From RGIG5579 sp045541915 (lineage in GTDB: Bacteria; Bacillota; Clostridia; Oscillospirales; SIG627), in contig JAZQJZ010000039.1 in the NCBI GenBank assembly GCA_045541915.1, forward strand, positions 33,740 to 97,739: 64,000 nt of DNA, in the 5' to 3' direction. Under the pieces are notes generated by a model. The model searched no databases and was not told where the DNA came from. It worked only from the letters and a program-made list of their open reading frames with translations. Positions 17,221 to 25,008 of the stretch are shown one piece after another. A program made the position numbers and the translations under genes. Position 1 is the first letter of the stretch. Every line of letters starts with the position of its first letter.

Positions 17221-17249
17221 AGTTTACTCTTTATGCCACCTGATGTCAA
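17221..17249 (-). promoter_or_regulatory. Promoter of the capA-like gene
   Basis: Perfect TTGACA, 17-bp spacer, TAAACT on the minus strand, 50 nt from the ATG. Confidence 0.75.
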
Positions 17250-17300
17250 GTAAAAAAAGGTTCTTTCTACGAAAAACAAGGGAGAATTTCCAGAAAAATA

Positions 17301-17329
17301 TTGTGAAGAAAAAAGGATTGTGATACAAT
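17301..17329 (+). promoter_or_regulatory. Promoter of the 2-hydroxyacid dehydrogenase gene
   Basis: TTGTGA, 17-bp spacer, TACAAT; the ribosome site TGAGGAG follows before the ATG at 17382. Confidence 0.7.
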
Positions 17330-17381
17330 AAAAGAAAGAGATTGTCAGGGGAGGAGTTCCCTTTCCCCTTGAGGAGAAAAC

Positions 17382-18329
17382 ATGAAGATCACGGTATTTG
17401 AATGGGAAACGGTTTGCGGAAGCGATCTGGATCCCGGCGGCTTAGAAAAGCTTGGTCAGGTGCGCTTTTTCGGCACGCCAAAGCCGGAGGAGGTAGTCTC
17501 CCTTGTTGGCGACAGCCAGGCGGTTTTGTGCAGTAAGGTTCGCTTTACTGCGGAGGTGATGGATGCCTGCCCCAATCTTTCTTATATTGGCCTTATGGCA
17601 ACCGGGTATAATAATATTGACATTGCCGCCGCCCGGGAGCGGGGAATCCTGGTGACCAACATTCCCGATTATTCTGCCGATGCTGTCTGCCAGATGACCA
17701 TGGCTTATATTTTGCAGTTTGCCACCAATCTCATTCGGTATGACGCCGCCACCAAACGGGGCGACTGGACACGATCCCCCTTCTTTTGCTATTATCCCTA
17801 TCCCATGATCGAGCTTTCCGGCAAAACCCTTGGCCTTTTGGGCCTTGGCTCCATTGGAAGCCGCGTAGCAAAGGCGGCGGAAGCCTTTGGAATGAAAGTT
17901 CTTTATCACACCCGGAGAAAACGGGACGTTCCCTATGAATATGTTTCCCTGGAGGAGCTGTTTTCCCGGAGTGACTTTCTCTCCCTTCACTGCCCCTTGA
18001 CCGAGCAAACAAGTGGAATCATCAACAAAGAGGCTCTTTCCAAAATGAAGAAAAATGCCTATTTGATCAACACGGCCCGCGGCCCTCTGGTGAAGGAAGA
18101 GGATCTGGCAAGGGCGCTGAAGGAGGAACGGATCGCCGGATTTGCCGGAGACGTTCTGGTAAACGAGCCCCAGCGGGAGGACTGCCCCCTTTTGGGCCTA
18201 GAAAACTGTATTCTCACTCCCCACATTGCCTGGGCACCCAAGGAGACCAGAGAGCGCCTTTGGGGAATTCTTCTTTCCAATTTAGAGGCATTCTTATCCG
18301 GCGAGCCGAAGAATGTGGTGGAAGGGTAA
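17382..18329 (+). CDS. D-isomer-specific 2-hydroxyacid dehydrogenase (glycerate dehydrogenase-like)
   Basis: 315 residues; NAD-dependent reductase of 2-keto acids such as hydroxypyruvate or glyoxylate. The Rossmann motif is GLGSIG (154-159). The catalytic set is complete: R233 in NTARGPLV, E262 in VNEPQ, H281 in LTPHIAW. The catalytic domain carries GYNNIDIAAARERGI, a family signature, and the overall likeness is to HprA-type glycerate dehydrogenase. It precedes an SPFH-protein gene by 66 bp with no terminator between, so they may share a transcript. The exact substrate cannot be fixed from sequence. Confidence 0.9.
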   Translation: MKITVFEWETVCGSDLDPGGLEKLGQVRFFGTPKPEEVVSLVGDSQAVLCSKVRFTAEVMDACPNLSYIGLMATGYNNIDIAAARERGILVTNIPDYSADAVCQMTMAYILQFATNLIRYDAATKRGDWTRSPFFCYYPYPMIELSGKTLGLLGLGSIGSRVAKAAEAFGMKVLYHTRRKRDVPYEYVSLEELFSRSDFLSLHCPLTEQTSGIINKEALSKMKKNAYLINTARGPLVKEEDLARALKEERIAGFAGDVLVNEPQREDCPLLGLENCILTPHIAWAPKETRERLWGILLSNLEAFLSGEPKNVVEG

Positions 18330-18395
18330 AAAGTTCAAATTGAGGAAATGATTTTCCTTTTATATAAAACCAATATCAAAAAGGAGATGGATGCT

Positions 18396-19190
18396 ATGAA
18401 TGCAAAATCAAAAAAACCCGGTATTGTGATCGCCATTGTCTTGATCTGTCTTGCGGCGCTGTTTGTCCTTGCCAATTGCTTTACCATTGTAGAAGCCGGC
18501 CATACGGGCGTGGTTCTTACCTTGGGTAGGGTGAATGAGGCCGTTCTGTCCGAGGGCTTTCACTTGAAAATTCCCTTTGCCCAGGAAGTGGTGCAGATCG
18601 ACAACCGTATTTCCAAATTGGAAGTGAATACTGAGGCCTTTTCCAAGGACCTGCAGACCGTTTCCACCACCCTTGCCATCAACTATCGCGTGGATTCTGC
18701 CAAGAGCAGTGAGCTTTATCAAAACATCGGAAGAAATTATGAAACCGTTTTGGTGGTACCGGCGGTGAACGAGGTATTGAAGGCCATCACCGCCCGGTAC
18801 ACTGCCGAGGAGAGCGTAACCAACCGCGTGATCATTTCCGACGGGCTCATTTCCGGCTTGAATGAAAAACTCAACGAGGAAGGGCTTTATGTGAACGATG
18901 TGAACATTATGAACTTCGACTTTTCCGAAGCGTTCATTACGGCCATTGAAGAAAAACAGGTGGCCCAGCAGCAGCTTTTAAAGGCCGAGACGGAAAAGCA
19001 AACTGCCATTACCAATGCCGAGGCAGAGGCAGAGACCATTCGCATCAAGGCTCAGGCTGAGGCGGAGGCCAACCGCATTGTCAGCGAATCCTTAAATGAG
19101 ATCATCATTGAAAACAAGAAGATCGAAAAGTGGAACGGTCAGCTTCCTCAGGTAATGGGGGATGCAGATCCGCTGATTGCCATTGAATAA
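18396..19190 (+). CDS. SPFH/prohibitin-family membrane protein
   Basis: 264 residues: an N-terminal membrane anchor (about 10-30, VIAIVLICLAALFVLANCF), an SPFH/band 7 domain (VEAGHTGVVLTLGRV, then SEGFHLKIPFAQEV, ISKLEVNTEAFSKD), and an Ala/Glu/Lys-rich coiled coil (about 200-240, EAEAETIRIKAQAEAEA). This is the layout of prohibitin and HflK/HflC-like scaffold proteins, which assemble in membrane microdomains and often modulate proteases. The start at 18396 was chosen because AAGGAG ends 9 nt before it; the in-frame ATG at 18387 falls on top of that site. No NfeD partner nearby. A bidirectional terminator follows. Confidence 0.9.
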   Translation: MNAKSKKPGIVIAIVLICLAALFVLANCFTIVEAGHTGVVLTLGRVNEAVLSEGFHLKIPFAQEVVQIDNRISKLEVNTEAFSKDLQTVSTTLAINYRVDSAKSSELYQNIGRNYETVLVVPAVNEVLKAITARYTAEESVTNRVIISDGLISGLNEKLNEEGLYVNDVNIMNFDFSEAFITAIEEKQVAQQQLLKAETEKQTAITNAEAEAETIRIKAQAEAEANRIVSESLNEIIIENKKIEKWNGQLPQVMGDADPLIAIE

Positions 19191-19197
19191 AGACCAT

Positions 19198-19232
19198 AAA
19201 AAAGAGGTGTGAGAATTCACACCTCTTTTTTT
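19198..19232. terminator. Bidirectional terminator between the SPFH and MFS genes
   Basis: AAAAAGAGGTGTGA, 4-nt loop, TCACACCTCTTTTTTT. The MFS stop codon lies inside it. Confidence 0.9.
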
Positions 19233-20410
19233 GTTTTCACTTTGTTTTTCTTGTCAAAGCGCAGGTTTTCCCGTTCGGTGAACAGGATCATCAGAACCAC
19301 GAAAAGGGCAAGATAGACGGGGTAAAAGGAAAGCTTTAGAGCGCCTGAAATCAAGCCGAAGATGGAAGGCGCCACGGTGCTTCCCGTATAAGCTGCCGCC
19401 ATTTGAATGCCCACAATGGCGTGGGAATTTTCCCGGCCGTAAAGGGTGGGCGTAGAGTGAATGAGCGCCGGGTAAAAGGGCGCGCCGCCTACACCGGTGA
19501 TCACAAGTCCCCAAAGGGCAAGGGTACTGCTCTTGGTGGGAAAAAGAAGGAGAAAAACCCCCAAGGCCATCAGAACCACACCGCTTCGCACCATATTCCG
19601 ATCTCCCACCCGGTTTGCCACAAAGCCGGAAAAAAGTCTTCCCACGGTGATGCCCAGATAAAACATGGAGGCAAAGTGGGCGGCGGTAATTTCATCCACC
19701 CCTCGCACCGAAACCAGATAGGTGCTGGCCCAAAGACCGGCGGAGGTTTCCAATGCGCAGTAGCAGAAGAAGGCGATCATCGAGCCTTTCACTCCTTTGA
19801 TCCTCAAGGCATCAAAAAAGGAAAGATCGGATTCTTCCTCCTCTCTCATTTCCTTTTTGGGAAAGGTCTTTTTCCAGAGGGGAAGGGTGAGAAACAAAAA
19901 GGCGCAAAGAACAAACTGAATGAGGGAAACGGTGCTGTATCCTACTTCCCACCCGCGGGTGGAGGAAAGGGCCCAGCCCATAATATACGGGCTGATGGTG
20001 GCGCCCACGCCCCAGAAGCAGTGAAGCCAGTTCATATGGCTGGATTTGTAATGAAGGGCCACAAAATTGTTTAAGGCGGCATCTACCGCGCCGGCACCCA
20101 AGCCGTAAGGCACTGCCAAGAGGCACAGGGCAAGGTAGGAGGAGGCCCGGGAAAAGCCAAAGAGGGCCACGGCGGTGAGAAGAACGCTAAAGGCGGTGAC
20201 CTTTTCCGTTCCCAGCTTTTTGGTGACAGAGTCGGCAAAAAGACTGGCAAAGACCGTTCCGGAAGAAATGATCATAGAAACAAATCCCGCCCAGGATAAG
20301 GGTGCGCCGATCTCCAGGGACATCACCGGCCAGGCGGAGCCCAGCAGGGAATCCGGAAGCCCCAGACTGATAAATGAAAGATAAATAATGGCAAGAAGAA
20401 GCGAATACAT
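19217..20410 (-). CDS. Major facilitator superfamily transporter (sugar or drug type)
   Basis: 397 residues with about 12 membrane helices. Visible MFS marks: an N-terminal ISLGLPDSLLGSAWP helix, GYSTVS and a central basic-acidic loop (KKTFPKKEMREEEESD) separating two six-helix halves, and an AGSVADR-like segment in both halves (FASLFADSVTKKLG and FSGFVANRVGDR). The N-terminal segment resembles FucP/YfkF-like members that move sugars or related solutes. It lies downstream of an AraC regulator that faces a sugar-acid or inositol-type operon, so import of that operon's substrate is a reasonable inference. Own strong promoter, ribosome site AAAGGA. Confidence 0.85.
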   Translation of the reverse strand: MYSLLLAIIYLSFISLGLPDSLLGSAWPVMSLEIGAPLSWAGFVSMIISSGTVFASLFADSVTKKLGTEKVTAFSVLLTAVALFGFSRASSYLALCLLAVPYGLGAGAVDAALNNFVALHYKSSHMNWLHCFWGVGATISPYIMGWALSSTRGWEVGYSTVSLIQFVLCAFLFLTLPLWKKTFPKKEMREEEESDLSFFDALRIKGVKGSMIAFFCYCALETSAGLWASTYLVSVRGVDEITAAHFASMFYLGITVGRLFSGFVANRVGDRNMVRSGVVLMALGVFLLLFPTKSSTLALWGLVITGVGGAPFYPALIHSTPTLYGRENSHAIVGIQMAAAYTGSTVAPSIFGLISGALKLSFYPVYLALFVVLMILFTERENLRFDKKNKVKTKKEV

Positions 20411-20452
20411 AAAAGATCCTTTCTTTTTGATAAAGGGAAAACTGTCCCTATT

Positions 20453-20481
20453 ATGATACGGTTCACGCCTTTTTTTGTCAA
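20453..20481 (-). promoter_or_regulatory. Promoter of the MFS gene
   Basis: Perfect TTGACA, 17-bp spacer, TATCAT on the minus strand. The -35 overlaps the stop codon of the upstream AraC gene. Confidence 0.7.
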
Positions 20482-21239
20482 CCGATTTTTTGCCCCTCCT
20501 GGTACAACCTTCGGTAACCGGAGGGAGTGTGCCCGGTTCTTTTTTTGAACAGACGGGAAAAGTAATTGCCGTCGGAAAAGCCGGTCATTTGGGCGATCTC
20601 CTCCATGGAATAAAGGCCCTGCACCAAAAAAAGCTTTGCCTGATCCACCCTCAGATCAATCAGATAATCGATGATGGATCTTCCCGTTTCCTTTTTAAAG
20701 ACCGTTTCGCAGTAGATGGGGGAAAAGTAGGTTTCCTCCGCAATGTCATCCAGGGTGATCCTATTTTCCAGATTCTGATGAAGATAAGACACGATCTTCT
20801 GCACCAGAGGATTGGTTTCCCGGGAGGTGATCTGGTCCTTCAGAGCCAAAAGGAGATTTAAGATCAGAAGCTTTGTTTTCTCTGTGGTGTTGGGAAGGTA
20901 GTTTTCCTTTTGCTCCTCGTCAAAAGCAGAAAGAAGAAAGAGGATCTCCCGGTTCACACCCCCCTGAATGAAAGAGGGAAGCTGGGGAAAGCCCTCCCCA
21001 AGAAAGTTGAAGCTGACATAATCCGAAGGAGAGGCCCCTTCCTTTCGGCTTCGCATGGTGCCGGGAGGAAGGCAGATCACATCGCCCCCTTGCACCAAAA
21101 GTTTCCGGTCGCCCAGGGAATATTCCAGTTCCCCTTTTAAGACCAGGGTCAATTCGGTATAGGAAATGGCCTTTTTTCTGATTTTGACCGCCCGCCCGTT
21201 CTGGCGGTGCCGGGCGAGGATAATAGAATGGATCTCCAT
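20478..21239 (-). CDS. AraC-family transcriptional regulator (operon at 21360)
   Basis: 253 residues: an N-terminal cupin sensing domain (YTELTLVLKGELEYSLGDRKL, then VQGGDVICLPPGTMRSR) and a C-terminal double helix-turn-helix of the AraC type (ITLDDIAEETYFSPIYCETVFKKET..., then MEEIAQMTGFSDGNYFSRLFKKRTGHTPSGYR). Such proteins bind a sugar in the cupin domain and activate adjacent catabolic genes. It is divergent from the isomerase/dehydrogenase operon at 21360, whose promoter has a good -10 but a poor -35, as expected of an activator-dependent promoter. The MFS transporter lies just downstream. Confidence 0.92.
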   Translation of the reverse strand: MEIHSIILARHRQNGRAVKIRKKAISYTELTLVLKGELEYSLGDRKLLVQGGDVICLPPGTMRSRKEGASPSDYVSFNFLGEGFPQLPSFIQGGVNREILFLLSAFDEEQKENYLPNTTEKTKLLILNLLLALKDQITSRETNPLVQKIVSYLHQNLENRITLDDIAEETYFSPIYCETVFKKETGRSIIDYLIDLRVDQAKLFLVQGLYSMEEIAQMTGFSDGNYFSRLFKKRTGHTPSGYRRLYQEGQKIG

Positions 21240-21305
21240 ATTAAGATTGTGCTAATCCTTTCTCCAAAACATAAGATTATCTATTTATTTGCATTAAAAA
21301 TGTAC

Positions 21306-21311
21306 TATAAT
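21306..21311 (+). promoter_or_regulatory. -10 box of an activator-type promoter for the 21360 operon
   Basis: Perfect TATAAT with no recognisable TTGACA 16-18 bp upstream (TATTTA at that spacing), in the region between the divergent AraC gene and the operon. Confidence 0.45.
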
Positions 21312-21359
21312 GAGAATAACACAAACGGAAAAAAAGTCAAGTGGTTTCAAGGAGGAATT

Positions 21360-22217
21360 ATGATCCGACTGGCAGCATTTGCGGATGAAGCCAATCCTTC
21401 TCTGCAAAAACAGATTCTGGCGCTGAAAAGAAATGGCATTTCCATGATCGAATTGAGAGGTCTGGACGGGGTAAATATTTCCAAAATCAGCCTGGAGGAC
21501 GCAAAAAATTATGCCCGTCTTTTAAAGGACGAGGGCATTGAAGTTTGGTCCATCGGCTCTCCCGTTGGCAAAATTGACATTGCAAATCCCTTTTCCGAAA
21601 CGGAGGAGGAATTGAGACATATCTGCCGCCTGGCCAACATTTTCGGCACCTCAAGGATCCGTATGTTCAGCTTCAAAAATGCCGAGGGTCAGGGCGAAAA
21701 GGTGGTGGAAAACCTGAAGAAAATGGTTTCCATTGCCAAGGAATTCTCTTGCGATCTTTACCACGAAAACGAAAAGAAGATCTTTGGGGAGAAGGCCAAG
21801 GATGTAACGCTTCTTTTGGATCGGGTAGAGGGATTGAAATCCATCTATGACCCGGCAAACTACATTGAAGTGGGCGAGGATCCGGAAATGACCCTTTCTG
21901 CCTTGGCACCCAGAGCCGATTACTATCACATTAAGGACGCTCTTCTGGAAACCGGTCAGATCGTACCGGCTGGCCAGGGCGACGGGCGGATCCTTCAGCT
22001 GATAAAAAGCATTTCGCCGGAGAAAGATGTGACCTTGACCCTGGAGCCCCATCTTGCCATCTTTGACGGCTTTGCGCAAATCGACGAATCCCAATTAAAG
22101 AATAAATATGTATTTCCCGATAACGAAACCTCCTTCGATGCGGCAGTAAGCGCCTTAAAACAGGTGCTGGGTGAAGCCGGCTACGAGGAAAATGAGAAAG
22201 GATGGAACAGAAAATGA
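21360..22217 (+). CDS. Sugar phosphate isomerase/epimerase-like TIM-barrel protein (AP endonuclease 2 family)
   Basis: 285 residues of the xylose isomerase-like TIM-barrel family (Pfam AP_endonuc_2). The chain opens with RLAAFADEANPS, then GISMIELRGLDGVNI, and carries barrel-end metal ligands typical of the family: E in LYHENEKKIFG, D in YDPANYIEVG, H in YYHIKD, E in LTLEPH. Members isomerise or epimerise free sugars, inosose or keto-acids. The ATG at 21360 has AAGGAGGAATT ahead; codons further upstream in the same frame lie in the promoter. First gene of a three-gene operon with a related second isomerase and a Gfo/Idh/MocA dehydrogenase, a set typical of inositol or uncommon-sugar catabolism. 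Confidence 0.85.
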   Translation: MIRLAAFADEANPSLQKQILALKRNGISMIELRGLDGVNISKISLEDAKNYARLLKDEGIEVWSIGSPVGKIDIANPFSETEEELRHICRLANIFGTSRIRMFSFKNAEGQGEKVVENLKKMVSIAKEFSCDLYHENEKKIFGEKAKDVTLLLDRVEGLKSIYDPANYIEVGEDPEMTLSALAPRADYYHIKDALLETGQIVPAGQGDGRILQLIKSISPEKDVTLTLEPHLAIFDGFAQIDESQLKNKYVFPDNETSFDAAVSALKQVLGEAGYEENEKGWNRK

Positions 22218-22990
22218 ATGCAGGACTGAATCTTTATTCTCTGCGCAAGCTTATTACAACCGAAGAGGATTTTCTGGCAACCGCCAAAAAATTAAAGCAG
22301 ATGGGATATTCTTATCTCCAGTATTCCGGCGCCGAATTCGACCCGGAGCGGATCCGCAGAGTCAGCCAGGAGACCTCTCTTCCCGTGGTACTCACTCACG
22401 TGCCCTACGATCGCATCATCAACGATACGGAAAAGCTTATGGAGGAGCACCAGGTGTTCGGTTGCCACAACATCGGTCTTGGTATGGTTCCCTTCTCCCT
22501 TTGCCGGGAGACCAAACAGTGCCTGGAGGCCATTGAGAAAATGGAAAAGGCCGCAGAAAAAATGGAAAAAGCCGGCTTCCACTTCTTCTATCACAACCAT
22601 CACTTGGAATTTTTCCGGATCGACGGCAGAACCTATTTTGACCGTCTCATCGAGGAAGCGCCTCACTTGAATTTCACGCTTGATACCTATTGGGTGCAAA
22701 ACGGCGGCGGCGATATTTTGAAAATGATAGATCGCCTGGCCGGCAGAATCGGCTGTGTCCATTTAAAGGATTACACCGTGGGAATCCCGATCCAGAAGCC
22801 GGACGAAAAAAAGATGGTTCCCGTATTTGCTCCGGTGGGCAGCGGAAGCCTTGATTTCCCCACCATTGTGGAAAAAATGAAAGCGGCCGGCACTCAGTAT
22901 TTTCTTGTGGAGCAGGACAATGCAGTGTTCTATCCCGATCCTCTGGGTCAGGTGGAAGAGAGTATTCGCTATATCAGAGAGGAGCTTTAA
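22202..22990 (+). CDS. Second sugar isomerase/epimerase-like TIM-barrel protein
   Basis: 262 residues, same TIM-barrel family as its neighbour but clearly diverged. Seen: MNAGLNLYSLRKLI at the start, VVLTHVPYDRI, FHFFYHNHHLEFF (metal-binding His/Glu), FTLDTYWVQNGG, CVHLKDY, and PVGSGSLDFPTIV near the end. This pattern (HNH..E, DxYW, HLKD, G.G..D) is that of inosose dehydratase/isomerase-like proteins. It overlaps the previous gene by 16 bp. An alternative ATG at 22214 also has a ribosome site (AAAGGA). The next gene follows after 3 bp, so the operon is tightly coupled. Confidence 0.85.
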   Translation: MEQKMNAGLNLYSLRKLITTEEDFLATAKKLKQMGYSYLQYSGAEFDPERIRRVSQETSLPVVLTHVPYDRIINDTEKLMEEHQVFGCHNIGLGMVPFSLCRETKQCLEAIEKMEKAAEKMEKAGFHFFYHNHHLEFFRIDGRTYFDRLIEEAPHLNFTLDTYWVQNGGGDILKMIDRLAGRIGCVHLKDYTVGIPIQKPDEKKMVPVFAPVGSGSLDFPTIVEKMKAAGTQYFLVEQDNAVFYPDPLGQVEESIRYIREEL

Positions 22991-22993
22991 AAA

Positions 22994-24163
22994 ATGGAAA
23001 AGGTACGTTACGGCATCATCGGCCTTGGAAACCAGGGCAGCACCTACAATTTGAAGATTTTTGACAGAGACAAGGTGGAAAACGGAGTGGTCACCGCCCT
23101 TTGCGATAACGATCCGGAAAAGATCCGCATCATGAAGGAAAAGACCCAAAACCAATCCATCACCTATTTTGAAGACTATAAGGAAATGCTCGACTCCGGC
23201 CTTTGCGATGCGGTTTTAATTGAAACGCCCCATTACATTCACCCGGAAATCTCGATGGAGTGCTTCAAGCGCGGTATTCATGTGCTCTGCGAAAAGCCGG
23301 CAGGCGTTTATGCCGACCAGGTACGGGAAATGAACGAAGCAGCCGAAAAGACCAATTCCCTTTTCGGTATGATGTTCAATCAGAGAACCAATTGCAACTA
23401 TCGGAAAATGAGAGAAATGGTCCTGGGCGGTGAAATCGGAGAAATTCAGAGAATCACCTGGATCATCACCGACTGGTTCCGCACTCAGACCTATTACGAT
23501 TTAGGTCAGTGGAGAGCCACCTGGTCCGGAGAGGGCGGCGGCGTTCTCATCAACCAGGCTCCTCACCAGCTGGATCTGGTGCAGTGGATCATCGGTCAAA
23601 GCCCCAAATCGGTCAACGGCTTCTGCAAGTACGGACACTGGCACGATGTAGAGGTGGAGGACGAGGTTACCGCATATCTGGAATATGAAAACGGCGCCAC
23701 CGGTGTGTTCATCACCACCACCGGCGAAGCACCCGGCACCAACCGCCTGGAAATTTCCGGCACCAAGGGAAAGCTTCTCTGCGAAGGGAAGAATTTGATG
23801 TTCTATCGCAATGCCCAGGATAGCCGGGAGTACTCCAAAACCTCCCCGGAAGCCCATAAAAAGCCTGATGTGGAAGTGATCGAAGTGGAGACCGACGGCA
23901 AGAATCCCAAGCACGCCGGCATTATCAATAACTTTACCAATGCCATTCTGGGCAAGGAAGAGCTCTTTGTGGATGGCAGAGAGGGAATCCGCGGCGTGGA
24001 GCTGATGAACGCCATCGAATATTCCGGCTGGATGGGCGGCATCAAGGTCACCCTTCCCGTGGACGGCAAACAGTACCTGGAGGAATTGAACCGCCGCAGA
24101 GCCACCTCCCGTGTGAAGGAAAAGGTGGAGGCCAAGGTTCTGGATACCTCCAACAGCTATTAA
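22994..24163 (+). CDS. Gfo/Idh/MocA-family oxidoreductase
   Basis: 389 residues. The N-terminal Rossmann domain has GIIGLGNQGS (NAD(P) binding), TALCDNDPEK, VLIETPHYIHP and the family motif CEKPAG (Lys and Pro near the nicotinamide). The C-terminal alpha/beta domain has GGGVLINQAPHQLDLVQWIIG with the catalytic-type His (QAPHQLD). Family members oxidise or reduce sugar or inositol hydroxyls. As third gene of the operon behind two isomerase-like proteins it probably carries out the redox step in catabolism of one sugar or polyol. The terminator right after its stop is the left copy of the hairpin pair that brackets XRE/SLOG cassette B. Confidence 0.9.
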   Translation: MEKVRYGIIGLGNQGSTYNLKIFDRDKVENGVVTALCDNDPEKIRIMKEKTQNQSITYFEDYKEMLDSGLCDAVLIETPHYIHPEISMECFKRGIHVLCEKPAGVYADQVREMNEAAEKTNSLFGMMFNQRTNCNYRKMREMVLGGEIGEIQRITWIITDWFRTQTYYDLGQWRATWSGEGGGVLINQAPHQLDLVQWIIGQSPKSVNGFCKYGHWHDVEVEDEVTAYLEYENGATGVFITTTGEAPGTNRLEISGTKGKLLCEGKNLMFYRNAQDSREYSKTSPEAHKKPDVEVIEVETDGKNPKHAGIINNFTNAILGKEELFVDGREGIRGVELMNAIEYSGWMGGIKVTLPVDGKQYLEELNRRRATSRVKEKVEAKVLDTSNSY

Positions 24164-24166
24164 AAT

Positions 24167-24200
24167 AAAAAGATGTGTGGAAAATCCACACATCTTTTTT
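24167..24200. terminator. Terminator, left copy bracketing cassette B
   Basis: AAAAAGATGTGTGG-AAAA-TCC plus ACACATCTTTTTT. The 34 nt are identical to 24965-24998. It terminates the dehydrogenase operon (+) and SLOG gene B (-). Confidence 0.92.
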
Positions 24201-24648
24201 ATATTTTCTCCAGTGGAAAGCTTCCCAAGTTGATAATTTTAATGTTTTTCTTTTTTGCTTTTTCAATATAAGTGTAGGTGTTGGAAATAGGATTTTCTAA
24301 AAAGCAAACAATAAAATCAACGCGGTTCAGCATAAAATGGTTTCGTTTGGAGATTGCAAAGCGTTTTGGCGTTTTTGAAATGCAGTCGGGAAAAATGGTT
24401 TTTTGGAGGTCATAATAAATGGAATTCTTTTTTTGATTTAAATAGGCTAACACCACCTTGATTTCAATGCTGTGTTTTTCTTCAAGGGAGCATAAAACTT
24501 CATAAGCAGTTTTGTCAAATCTTCCGTGAGTACCTACGAAAAAAGTATGAACATTTTCATTGATAATCAAATTTTCAATCACTGAAAATAAGGCTTTTCT
24601 CAAATCATCTGGACAATTTCTATGTCCGAAAAAAGCACACGCCGCCAT
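24199..24648 (-). CDS. SLOG-superfamily (DUF1273-like) protein (cassette B)
   Basis: 149 residues, distant paralogue of the protein at 15328-15807. It opens with ACAFFGHRNCPDDLRKAL (same GHR motif), followed by VHTFFVGTHGRFDKTAYEVL in place of the LFGSKSAFNDLCHAV block, a KVVLAYL strand, a KRNHFMLNRVDFIVCFLE strand-helix and a closing KAKKKNIKIINLG. This is the small Rossmann-like SLOG layout. The ATG at 24648 is preferred to the adjacent one at 24651 because its spacing to GAGG is 7 nt, the spacing seen in cassette A. Divergent from an XRE regulator. Clearly more AT-rich than its neighbours, which suggests acquisition. Confidence 0.72.
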   Translation of the reverse strand: MAACAFFGHRNCPDDLRKALFSVIENLIINENVHTFFVGTHGRFDKTAYEVLCSLEEKHSIEIKVVLAYLNQKKNSIYYDLQKTIFPDCISKTPKRFAISKRNHFMLNRVDFIVCFLENPISNTYTYIEKAKKKNIKIINLGSFPLEKI

Positions 24649-24672
24649 CATATCACCTCTTTTATTCCATCC

Positions 24673-24701
24673 ATTTTAAGGGAATTCCCCTTAAAAGTCA
24701 A
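24673..24701 (-). promoter_or_regulatory. Promoter of SLOG gene B
   Basis: TTGACT, 17-bp spacer, TAAAAT on the minus strand; the spacer is filled by a palindrome. Confidence 0.75.
24674..24696. promoter_or_regulatory. Candidate XRE operator inside the SLOG B promoter
   Basis: TTTTAAGGG-AATTC-CCCTTAAAA, perfect 9-bp arms lying exactly between and over the -35 and -10. A further half-related site CCCTTAAGG is at 24713-24721, close to the XRE start. Confidence 0.7.
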
Positions 24702-24748
24702 TAAGGCATCATCCCTTAAGGCATAATTTATTAGAAGGGGTGATAAGG

Positions 24749-24961
24749 ATGTTTCATAGAATTCGCGATTTGCGCGAGGACCGGGATCTGACGCAAACAC
24801 AATTGGCCCGGTATTTGCAAATTCATCAAACAACTTATTCCGATTATGAAATTGGGAATTTGAATGTTCCCGTGGACATTCTCATCAAATTGGCAAAGTT
24901 TTATGATACCAGCGTTGATTATCTTGTGGAATTGACAAACGAAGCCAAGCCATATCGATAA
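24749..24961 (+). CDS. Small XRE-family regulator (cassette B)
   Basis: 70 residues, essentially a bare helix-turn-helix: IRDLREDRDLTQTQLARYL, then IHQTTYSDYEIGNLNVPVDILIKLAKFYDTSVDYL. It is the single-domain type common in immunity-control pairs. The ATG at 24749 was chosen over a GTG at 24740 because AAGGGG precedes it at a good distance. Divergent from SLOG gene B, with two TTAAGGG-type sites between the starts, so auto- and partner regulation is likely. Ends in the right copy of the bracketing terminator. Confidence 0.88.
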   Translation: MFHRIRDLREDRDLTQTQLARYLQIHQTTYSDYEIGNLNVPVDILIKLAKFYDTSVDYLVELTNEAKPYR

Positions 24962-24964
24962 AAC

Positions 24965-25000
24965 AAAAAGATGTGTGGAAAATCCACACATCTTTTTTTT
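24965..25000. terminator. Terminator, right copy bracketing cassette B
   Basis: 34 nt identical to 24167-24200, with two extra T. It serves the XRE gene (+) and the DUF4838 gene (-). Confidence 0.92.
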
Positions 25001-25008
25001 GCTTTGGT

